Shown here in pieces: positions 1 through 4,674 of a stretch of 5,493 bases of DNA. The stretch covers positions 1 through 5,493 of the forward strand of contig JAITVF010000126.1 in assembly GCA_031285945.1 (NCBI GenBank). Direction: 5' to 3'. Position numbers and translations under genes: made by a program. The stretch's first letter is position 1, and every line of letters begins with the position of its first letter. The notes under the pieces were generated by a model. That model searched no databases and was not told the origin of the DNA. It saw only the letters and a list, made by a program, of their open reading frames with translations. This DNA comes from Oscillospiraceae bacterium (GTDB lineage Bacteria; Bacillota; Clostridia; Oscillospirales; Ruminococcaceae).

Positions 1-419
1 TCCGCGGCTTAATCATAGGCCTTACCACTCTTATGCTCTTTACCAGCTATACCCGCCTTTACGGGAGCCTGGAGCTTGCCCGCACAGGCGCGCTGGTAAC
101 CCTGATATTTACCCAGCTGTTCCATGTCTTTGAATGTAAGTCGGAAAAGAAGGGGCTGTTTGGAATAAGCATACTTAATAACCCGGCCCTTATATTCGCG
201 GTGCTCTGTTCGCTGGGCGTCACGCTGCTGACCGTTTACCACCCGTGGATGCAGCGGATATTTATGACCGTTCCGCTTACGTTGGAGCAGCTTGGCCGGG
301 TATTCCTCTACTCACTCGCGGCGCCGGCACTGTCCTCACTGATGAGGCTTTTTCCGCGCCAAAAGCCCGATATGCTTCTTCTGCCCGAGCATACCGAGGT
401 TACCGCCGAAAACGGCTGA
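1..419 (+). CDS. P-type cation-transporting ATPase, C-terminal end (5' partial)
   Basis: Open from the left edge (first full codon at 3) to a TGA at 417-419; 138 residues are present, so most of the protein (typically about 850-900 residues) lies outside. The visible part matches the C-terminal membrane domain of Ca2+-type P-type ATPases: the stretch ARTGALVTLIFTQLFHVFEC (local residues 26-45) followed by KSEKKGLFG and NNP (59-61) is the familiar 'ART..F..LV..QLFH.FN.RSE...F....N' block, here with E in place of the usual N after F. Hydrophobic segments run at about 3-14, 28-43, 62-79 and 95-113, followed by a charged cytoplasmic tail. By family it would be a plasma-membrane pump exporting Ca2+ (or another cation) using ATP. 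The phosphorylation motif and ion-binding residues of earlier helices are not in the window, so substrate is inferred. A terminator-like hairpin begins 27 bases after the stop. Confidence 0.88.
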   Translation, partial: RGLIIGLTTLMLFTSYTRLYGSLELARTGALVTLIFTQLFHVFECKSEKKGLFGISILNNPALIFAVLCSLGVTLLTVYHPWMQRIFMTVPLTLEQLGRVFLYSLAAPALSSLMRLFPRQKPDMLLLPEHTEVTAENG

Positions 420-430
420 TTTACACACTT

Positions 431-453
431 ATACTGACCAGTATACTAACCAG
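431..453. repeat. Short tandem near-repeat, 11-base units
   Basis: ATACTGACCAG (431-441) is repeated as ATACTAACCAG (443-453), one mismatch, period 12. The first copy also makes a small hairpin (ATACT/AGTAT, 431-435 with 440-444), and AGTATACT (440-447) is a perfect 8-base palindrome. The second copy runs into the left arm of the hairpin at 446-485. Function unknown. Confidence 0.5.
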
Positions 454-485
454 CGATAAAAAGGCGGCTTTTTATCGCTGGTTAG
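446..485 (+). terminator. Perfect 18-bp hairpin, likely terminator of the ATPase gene
   Basis: Bases 446-463 pair without mismatch with 468-485 around a 4-base loop (GCGG, 464-467). The arms include CCAGCGATAAAAAG and its complement CTTTTTATCGCTGG. It lies 27 bases after the ATPase stop and is followed by a T-rich stretch (487-496, TCTTGTTTTT), which fits a Rho-independent terminator. The T-run is not directly adjacent to the stem and the stem is longer than usual, so a DNA-binding site or a two-way terminator is also possible. Confidence 0.6.
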
Positions 486-491
486 GTCTTG

Positions 492-518
492 TTTTTATCA
501 GACAAGATCTGGTAAAAA
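492..518. promoter_or_regulatory. Imperfect 27-base inverted repeat, candidate operator of the exporter gene
   Basis: TTTTTATCAGA (492-502) and TCTGGTAAAAA (508-518) are inverted copies with one mismatch (T498 against G512) around a 5-base centre, CAAGA. The repeat ends 3 bases before the -35 hexamer at 522-527, a usual position for an activator or repressor site. The 8-mer TTTTTATC also occurs in the arm of the upstream hairpin (469-476), 23 bases earlier. The binding protein is not identifiable; LysE-type exporters are often controlled by LysR or Lrp regulators, but none is seen here. Confidence 0.4.
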
Positions 519-521
519 TAG

Positions 522-549
522 TTGACAATATAACATCCCGGTGTATTAT
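522..549 (+). promoter_or_regulatory. Sigma-A-type promoter for the LysE-family gene
   Basis: TTGACA (522-527), a 16-base spacer, then TATTAT (544-549, one mismatch to TATAAT). Predicted start of transcription is near 556, giving a leader of about 120 bases before the ATG at 678. That leader contains the whole 22-bp inverted repeat at 585-645. Confidence 0.6.
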
Positions 550-584
550 GAGAAATGACAGAAATCTTAAGCGCATTTATTCTA

Positions 585-645
585 ATACTACTCCGGGATT
601 AAAATCCTCGTAAGTCTTGAAACGATTTTAATCCCGGAGTAGTAT
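585..645. repeat. Perfect 22-bp inverted repeat (leader hairpin)
   Basis: Bases 585-606 are exactly complementary to 624-645; the core of the left arm is ACTCCGGGATTAAAATC. The loop is 17 bases (607-623). Pairing stops cleanly at both ends. No T-run follows (next bases CAGGCGCG), so it is not a standard terminator for the + strand. It ends 13 bases before the G-rich ribosome binding site of the exporter gene. It could be a structured leader RNA, a protein-binding palindrome, or a small palindromic repeat element of the kind dispersed in bacterial genomes; a single window cannot tell which. No target-site duplication is evident at its edges. Confidence 0.75.
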
Positions 646-677
646 CAGGCGCGACCTCGGGGGGAAAATACAAGACT

Positions 678-1259
678 ATGCATTGGTTTTCGTTTATTAC
701 ATACGCTGTCGTAACGGCTATAACGCCGGGGCCCAACAACATAATGTCTATGACCAGGGGCAACCGCAAGGGATTTAAGAAGGCGTTTCCCTTTAATTTG
801 GGGATTTTGTGCGGATTTCTTATCCTTATGGTGCTCTGCGTGGTCTTTTGCAGTCTGCTGTCGGAGCTGATTCCACAAATAAGGCTGCCTATGGTGATTG
901 TAGGGGCGGGCTACATGCTCTATCTCGCGTGGAAAACGCTCCGCAGCTCGAGCCCACTGGAGGAAAAGGACGTTAAGGGGGGCTTCCTCTCCGGGCTGCT
1001 GTTGCAGTTTATAAACCCTAAGCTTTACCTTTACGCCATAGTATCACTCGAGACATATATTCTTCCGTACTACGAGAATAATCCGGCCGCCCTGTATAGC
1101 TTTGCCGTGCTGCTCGCCGTTATAGGATTTTTGTCCACCCTTTGCTGGTCGGGCTTCGGTTCGGCCTTTAAGTGGCTATTTTCGACCCACGCAAAAAAGG
1201 TCAACGCAATTATGGCGCTGCTGCTGGTTTACTGCGCGGTATCGCTGTTTTTCGCGTAG
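678..1259 (+). CDS. LysE/RhtB-family amino-acid exporter
   Basis: A 193-residue, very hydrophobic protein of the usual LysE/RhtB size (about 190-220). The family signature TPGPN is at residues 16-20, just after the first membrane segment, and the second conserved motif, QFINPKLYLYA, is at 110-120 (the common form is N-P-K-followed by aromatic/hydrophobic residues). Hydrophobic segments lie near 3-18, 38-62, 70-88, 102-124, 137-158 and 174-193, giving about six helices. By family it is a plasma-membrane, proton-driven exporter of amino acids or similar small metabolites; the substrate cannot be read from sequence, so no gene symbol is given. The ATG at 678 is preceded by a G-rich stretch (CGGGGGGA, 658-665) about 12 bases upstream, a rather long and non-canonical Shine-Dalgarno. 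It appears to be a single-gene unit: promoter at 522-549, terminator at 1279-1323. Confidence 0.87.
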   Translation: MHWFSFITYAVVTAITPGPNNIMSMTRGNRKGFKKAFPFNLGILCGFLILMVLCVVFCSLLSELIPQIRLPMVIVGAGYMLYLAWKTLRSSSPLEEKDVKGGFLSGLLLQFINPKLYLYAIVSLETYILPYYENNPAALYSFAVLLAVIGFLSTLCWSGFGSAFKWLFSTHAKKVNAIMALLLVYCAVSLFFA

Positions 1260-1278
1260 CGGGTTACCATACGTTATA

Positions 1279-1323
1279 AAATAAAGCCACCTGTTCTCCG
1301 GCTGAGAACAGGTGGCTTTATTT
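1279..1323. terminator. Two-way terminator between the exporter gene and murC
   Basis: A perfect 20-bp stem (1279-1298 with 1304-1323) and 5-base loop (CGGCT). The core GCCACCTGTTCTC is GC-rich and flanked by AATAAA on one side and TTTATTT on the other, so a U-rich end is made in both directions. It starts 19 bases after the exporter stop and its right arm reaches into the murC stop codon (TAA read from 1324 to 1322), serving both convergent genes. Confidence 0.88.
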
Positions 1324-2683
1324 ATCCTTCAAAAAGCAGTCTTGCGCATTTGTATACGTCGCCGCAGCCCATTGTGATAACAAGATCGCCCTCCACGGCG
1401 TTATCCAGTATATAGGCGGCGATTTCCTCAAAGGTTTCGAACCAGACTGAGCAAGGGATTTTCGCGGCGAGATCGCCTGTTTTTATATCTCCGGGGTCAT
1501 TTTCCCGGCCTCCCATAATAGCGCTCATCACGACGCGGTCTGCTATGGCAAGAGCGCTCGCAAAGTCGTTCAAAAGAAGCTTTGTGCGTGAATAGGTGTA
1601 GGGCTGAAACACGGCCCACACCCTTTTATAACCCAGACCTGAGGCCGTTTTAAGGGTAGCGGCAATTTCAGCCGGATGATGCGCGTAATCGTCGGCTATG
1701 GCTACGCCTCCGACCTTGCCCAGCATCTCGAATCGCCTTGCCGCTCCCGTGAACCGCTTTGTCTGCGCCGCTATCTGCTCGGGAGACGCGCCTGCGCTGA
1801 GCGCGGCGGCACAGGCCGCCAGAGCGTTTAGAATATTGTGCTCCCCCGGAACAGAAAGGGAAATCTCAGTAATTAATTCGCCTCTGAACATGAGGTCGAA
1901 CTCGGTGCGCGAGGGGAGAGGCCTTCTTATATTGCGGGCGGTGTAATCGCAGCCGTCCTTAAGCCCGAAGGTGAGAATTTGCGTTTTTACTCCCTTGAGC
2001 GCTTCGAGCACGTTTTCGTCGTCGCCGTTGGCGATTACAAGGCGGGAGGCGAGGCCCGCGTATTTGTTAAAGGAGCGAACAACGCCTTTTAAGTCCCCGA
2101 AATACTCAAGGTGATCTGCGTCAACGTTTAAAATAACAGCCACGGCGGGCCTGAGCTTTAAAAAAGTATCGACATATTCGCAGGCCTCCACAATCATTAT
2201 CGGGCTTTTTCCGGCGCGGCCGCTGCCGCCTATAAGGGGCAGCTTTCCTCCGATTACGACTGTGGGATCAAGCCCCGCGCCCACCAGAATCTGAGTTAGA
2301 AGGGCTGAGGCGGTGGTTTTTCCGTGGGTGCCGGCAACGCCTATGCAATCGTTGTAACGAGCCGACAGCCAGCCTAAGACCTCGGAGCGCTCAAAGACGG
2401 GAAGCCCCAGCCTCTGGGCCTCCTTAAGCTCGGGGTTATCCCGGGGTATTGCCGCCGAAAAGATTACAAGCTCGGCGCCGTGCACCTGCTCGGCGCTGTG
2501 CCCCATAAAGACAGTCGCGCCCATGGCAATTTCTGCGGTGACGTTGTCGCCGGTGTTGTTGTCGGAACCCTGTATACAGTGACCCATTTCACTAAAAATT
2601 TGCACCAGCGGAAAGATTCCCGATCCGCCGATGCCTATAAAGTGAATCCGCTTTTTCTGAGCGCTCAAAGAGTCGAGCTCCAT
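1322..2683 (-). CDS. murC: UDP-N-acetylmuramate--L-alanine ligase
   Basis: Cytoplasmic ATP-dependent ligase that adds L-alanine to UDP-MurNAc, the first step in building the peptidoglycan stem peptide. The 453-residue length fits the family (about 450-490). Motifs in order: N-terminal UDP-binding glycine loop GIGGSG (17-22); ATP loop GTHGKTT (118-124); DADHLEYFG (188-196); HNILNALA (282-289); RRFEMLG (316-322); the MurC-type block DDYAHHP (331-337), which separates it from MurD/E/F; QPYTYSRT (360-367); and MGCGDVY (438-444) near the end. The ATG at 2683 is chosen because GAGGT (2691-2695) lies 7 bases upstream and the product then begins 16 residues before the glycine loop; the open frame continues to an ATG at 2785 but without a ribosome binding site or family similarity. 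The glycine loop reads GIGGSGIF where GIGGIGMS is common, a mild variation. It stands alone between convergent and divergent neighbours rather than in a cell-wall gene cluster. Confidence 0.96.
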   Translation of the reverse strand: MELDSLSAQKKRIHFIGIGGSGIFPLVQIFSEMGHCIQGSDNNTGDNVTAEIAMGATVFMGHSAEQVHGAELVIFSAAIPRDNPELKEAQRLGLPVFERSEVLGWLSARYNDCIGVAGTHGKTTASALLTQILVGAGLDPTVVIGGKLPLIGGSGRAGKSPIMIVEACEYVDTFLKLRPAVAVILNVDADHLEYFGDLKGVVRSFNKYAGLASRLVIANGDDENVLEALKGVKTQILTFGLKDGCDYTARNIRRPLPSRTEFDLMFRGELITEISLSVPGEHNILNALAACAAALSAGASPEQIAAQTKRFTGAARRFEMLGKVGGVAIADDYAHHPAEIAATLKTASGLGYKRVWAVFQPYTYSRTKLLLNDFASALAIADRVVMSAIMGGRENDPGDIKTGDLAAKIPCSVWFETFEEIAAYILDNAVEGDLVITMGCGDVYKCARLLFEG

Positions 2684-2750
2684 CGGCCGCACCTCGTTTC
2701 TTAAAGAAGCCCCGTGAATGCGGCTCCTCATACTCAATAACAGTCTCACA

Positions 2751-2762
2751 ACAGTATACTGT
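2751..2762. promoter_or_regulatory. Perfect 12-base palindrome in the murC/spoVG gap, with a weak murC -10
   Basis: ACAGTATACTGT is exactly self-complementary. Read on the - strand it contains TATACT (2758 to 2753), a possible murC -10 box; another possible one is TATTAT (2770 to 2765) just upstream, inside the small palindrome CCATAATATGG (2763-2773). No convincing -35 sits at the right distance from either, so the murC promoter is not firmly placed. The palindrome may be an operator; no regulator is assigned. Confidence 0.3.
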
Positions 2763-2795
2763 CCATAATATGGGAAAAATCTCATATTTTAGATT

Positions 2796-2826
2796 GTGGG
2801 GTTTTTGTGTGTGGCGCTGTGAATAA
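2796..2826 (+). promoter_or_regulatory. Tentative sigma-H-like promoter for spoVG
   Basis: In Bacillus, spoVG is a classic sigma-H target with a -35 like AGGAWWW and a -10 containing GAAT. Here GGGGTTT (2798-2804) and GAATAA (2821-2826) give a partial match, but with two mismatches in the -35 core, one in the -10 and a spacer (13) one base longer than the usual 11-12. I see no good TTGACA/TATAAT pair for this gene either. Low confidence. Confidence 0.22.
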
Positions 2827-2869
2827 TTACCCTCCGGCTGCAAAATAATAGAACCAGCATATGACAATC

Positions 2870-2875
2870 AGGAGG
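2870..2875 (+). promoter_or_regulatory. Strong ribosome binding site of spoVG
   Basis: AGGAGG, a full Shine-Dalgarno, 8 bases before the TTG at 2884. It decides the non-ATG start: the ATG at 2862 lies before the site and its frame hits a stop within nine codons. Confidence 0.85.
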
Positions 2876-2883
2876 TTGTACAG

Positions 2884-3219
2884 TTGAATATAACAGATAT
2901 CCGTGTGCGCCGCACTTATCAGGATACGCGGCTTAAGGCGCTTGTGTCGGTTACGATAGACAATGATCTTGCCGTTCATGATATTAAGGTGATTTGCGGC
3001 CCCGAAAGGCTCTTTGTAGCCATGCCCAGCCGAAAGGACGACAGCGGAGACTTTCGCGATATCTGCCACCCTATAACCCCCGAAGCAAGGGCCACGCTGG
3101 AAACCGCCATACTTCGGGCCTATGACGAATACCTGCAAAAGGCCGCGGTGGCGGAGCGGCAGGAGAGCATCAACGCGAACGCGGCCTCCGAGTCGTCGCT
3201 CTCAGGCATTGTATCCTGA
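2884..3219 (+). CDS. spoVG: SpoVG septation/regulatory protein
   Basis: A 111-residue protein, TTG start, whose first ~85 residues match SpoVG throughout: N-terminal MNITDIRVRR, then VHDIKVI (31-37), LFVAMPSRK (43-51) and the FRDICHPI block (57-64; usually FRDIAHPI). SpoVG is a small nucleic-acid-binding regulator; in Bacillus it affects asymmetric septation and sporulation, in Staphylococcus capsule and virulence genes, and in Listeria it binds RNA. The C-terminal ~27 residues (85-111), rich in A, S, E and N, form a low-complexity tail of the variable kind seen in this family. It is monocistronic by position: divergent from murC, convergent with the glycosyltransferase gene, and followed at once by a hairpin terminator. 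Its presence fits, but does not prove, a spore-forming ancestry. Confidence 0.95.
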   Translation: MNITDIRVRRTYQDTRLKALVSVTIDNDLAVHDIKVICGPERLFVAMPSRKDDSGDFRDICHPITPEARATLETAILRAYDEYLQKAAVAERQESINANAASESSLSGIVS

Positions 3220-3263
3220 ATATTAAAAGCTGTACGGTTAAAGCCCTACAGCTTTTTAATATT
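3219..3263. terminator. Two-way terminator between spoVG and the glycosyltransferase gene
   Basis: Bases 3219-3234 pair with 3247-3263, with a single bulged T (3257). The core AGCTGTA/TACAGCT is flanked by A/T-rich arms (TTAAAA and TTTTTAA) that supply the U-run in both directions; a weak inner GG/CC pairing can extend the tip. The left arm begins on the last base of the spoVG stop and the right arm ends on the last base of the glycosyltransferase stop codon (TAA read from 3265 to 3263). Confidence 0.82.
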
Positions 3264-4462
3264 TACACCGCGGCTCTGGAATTTCTGCCTTCGGCGGACT
3301 TTTCGGCGATTGCCTTTTCGTATATTCCCAGCATATACGCGGCAAGCTCCTTGCCGCCCCGGTCGGTGACGGTATCAATAACCGTCTGCTTCGTCACCGC
3401 CAGCTCCTCGGGGGAGAGCGCGGCGATTTCCTTAAGCTTTTCGGCCATTTCCCCGGCGGTGTTATAAAGGTAGCCGTTTACGCCGGCCTTTATCTGATCC
3501 GCGTTAAGCTCGTCGTAGCGCTGCAGGGTCGGCAGGCCCGACGCCATACCCTCCAGCATTGAGATGGAGTTCATCTCGGAAAGGGAAGCCGTTACATATA
3601 TATCGCAGGTGGCAAAGTAGACCGGCATATTTTCGTGGGGGACCATTCCCGCAAAGGTTACCATATTGGCAATGCCGTTGTCCCTTGCGCGTTTTTCAAG
3701 GTTTTCGCGGTCGGGGCCGTCGCCCACTATCAAAAAGTGGAGGTTGTCTTGCGGCTTAATAGTGCTTGCCCAGTAATCAAGAACAACGTCCACGCTTTTT
3801 TCTTGGCCCAGCCTACCCACAAAGCAGGCGATGGTTTTTTCGGGGGCTATGCCGTATTTTTTGCGCAGCCCGTCGCGCTGCTCTGTTGTAATCCTTCCGG
3901 GATTAAAGGCGTCCAGGTCGATTGAATTTGGGATAAGATTGAATTCTTTATTTACCCCGATCTTCTTAAAGTATTCGTCCCCCTTCTGGCTGGGGCTTGT
4001 AAGAGCGTGGGCGTTGCGGGCTATAAATCGCTCGTAACGGTGAGAAATGCTTGTGGCGGCCCGCAAAAGCATTTTGGGCGCGATATAGTAAATATACTGG
4101 TCGTACATTGTGTGCAGAGTATAAACCAGAGGTCTGCGCATAGCGCGGGCCGCGAGAATCCCCGATATCCCTATGCCAAACTCCTGGTGTATATGCATTA
4201 CGTCGGGCCCAAAATCGGCAATCAGCCTCTGGCGCTTATGACTCAGCGGAAAAGCCACGCCAAACCCGTAAAGGCGCTTAGATTCGATAGCCGGGCAGTG
4301 GAGGACGTTGTTTTCGATATAATGGTGCTTGCAGTGCTTGTCGGCCGTAACGACCAAAACCTCGTGCCCCAGCTTCTCAAGGCCGTCTCTCAGGGTTTTT
4401 ATATGGGCCATAACGCCGTTGATGCTGCCGATATAAGTTTCGGTAAATAATGCTATTTTCAT
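3263..4462 (-). CDS. GT4-family glycosyltransferase, diacylglycerol glucosyltransferase-like
   Basis: A 399-residue GT-B fold retaining glycosyltransferase of family 4. The N-terminal acceptor domain opens with MKIALFTETYIGSINGVMAH (1-20), with the glycine-containing loop and following HIKTL helix typical of lipid-glucosylating members, and has IHQEFGIG (91-98) and YTLHTMYDQY (114-123). The C-terminal nucleotide-sugar domain has FVGRLGQEK (214-222), LIVGDGPDRENLE (244-256), AGMVPHENMP (271-280) and the EX7E signature, E296 and E304, in SEMNSISMLEGMASGLP. Closest family resemblance from memory is to bacterial 1,2-diacylglycerol 3-glucosyltransferases, which glucosylate membrane lipid at the cytoplasmic face as lipoteichoic-acid anchors or glycolipids; a phosphatidylinositol mannosyltransferase-like or capsule role is not excluded. 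No transmembrane helix is apparent. The ATG at 4462 has AAGAGG (4470-4475) 7 bases upstream; a longer in-frame ATG at 4549 lies before the predicted transcription start and is rejected. Confidence 0.88.
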   Translation of the reverse strand: MKIALFTETYIGSINGVMAHIKTLRDGLEKLGHEVLVVTADKHCKHHYIENNVLHCPAIESKRLYGFGVAFPLSHKRQRLIADFGPDVMHIHQEFGIGISGILAARAMRRPLVYTLHTMYDQYIYYIAPKMLLRAATSISHRYERFIARNAHALTSPSQKGDEYFKKIGVNKEFNLIPNSIDLDAFNPGRITTEQRDGLRKKYGIAPEKTIACFVGRLGQEKSVDVVLDYWASTIKPQDNLHFLIVGDGPDRENLEKRARDNGIANMVTFAGMVPHENMPVYFATCDIYVTASLSEMNSISMLEGMASGLPTLQRYDELNADQIKAGVNGYLYNTAGEMAEKLKEIAALSPEELAVTKQTVIDTVTDRGGKELAAYMLGIYEKAIAEKSAEGRNSRAAV

Positions 4463-4521
4463 ATATAAACCTCTTATGCGTATTTTAAAACTGGTTGTCT
4501 TCGGGTATTTTTCCACTTTCC

Positions 4522-4549
4522 ATGATATATTAATTTGCCAATTTGTCAA
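4522..4549 (-). promoter_or_regulatory. Sigma-A-type promoter of the glycosyltransferase gene
   Basis: On the - strand, TTGACA (4549 to 4544), a 16-base spacer, and TATCAT (4527 to 4522, one mismatch to TATAAT). The predicted start near 4515 leaves a leader of about 53 bases before the ATG at 4462. Confidence 0.62.
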
Positions 4550-4561
4550 TATTCATGAATA
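4550..4561. promoter_or_regulatory. 12-base palindrome beside the glycosyltransferase -35 box
   Basis: TATTCATGAATA is perfectly self-complementary and directly abuts the -35 hexamer of the glycosyltransferase promoter, between the two divergent promoters. It could be a regulator site for either gene, but AT-rich palindromes of this length arise by chance in such gaps. Confidence 0.25.
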
Positions 4562-4584
4562 GCTCCCCAATGCCCAAAAGTGAT

Positions 4585-4613
4585 TTGAAACCCGCTCTAT
4601 CTTCATGTATAAT
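4585..4613 (+). promoter_or_regulatory. Strong sigma-A-type promoter of hprK
   Basis: TTGAAA (4585-4590), an optimal 17-base spacer, and a perfect TATAAT (4608-4613). Transcription would start near 4620, about 55 bases before the TTG start at 4675. The two divergent promoters are separated by 35 bases between their -35 boxes. Confidence 0.75.
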
Positions 4614-4663
4614 AGTGTCTGTAGTTATATTAATTAAATTTATCGACAATTATGAATGATCGC

Positions 4664-4668
4664 GAGGG
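4664..4668 (+). promoter_or_regulatory. Ribosome binding site of hprK
   Basis: GAGGG, 6 bases before TTG at 4675. It supports that TTG as the start; an in-frame stop (TGA at 4657-4659) prevents any start further upstream than 4660, and no ATG or GTG lies between. Confidence 0.7.
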
Positions 4669-4674
4669 AAAAAT

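Noticed and set aside
245..613. 122-codon + strand open frame spanning the end of the ATPase gene and the repeat-rich gap
   Set aside because: It overlaps the clear ATPase frame for 175 bases, then reads through a terminator hairpin and promoter; no ribosome binding site and no recognisable protein.
1805..1820. GGCGGC/GCCGCC inverted repeat
   Set aside because: Lies inside murC in a run of alanine codons; expected from codon composition.
2684..2785. 34-residue N-terminal extension of MurC from an ATG at 2785
   Set aside because: No ribosome binding site there, the extra residues do not resemble MurC, and the stretch contains the candidate promoter elements; the ATG at 2683 has GAGGT at good spacing.
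4007..4450. 147-codon + strand open frame opposite the glycosyltransferase gene
   Set aside because: Antisense shadow of a strongly motif-supported gene; no ribosome binding site and no recognisable domain.
4463..4549. 29-residue extension of the glycosyltransferase from an ATG at 4549
   Set aside because: The ATG overlaps the -35 box of the gene's own predicted promoter, so it would not be transcribed; the start at 4462 has a good ribosome binding site and the expected family N-terminus.
4584..4600. Possible catabolite-responsive (cre) site before hprK, TTGAAACCCGCTC
   Set aside because: It resembles the left half of a cre site but needs an inserted base and lacks the right half; the TTGAAA is better explained as the -35 box.
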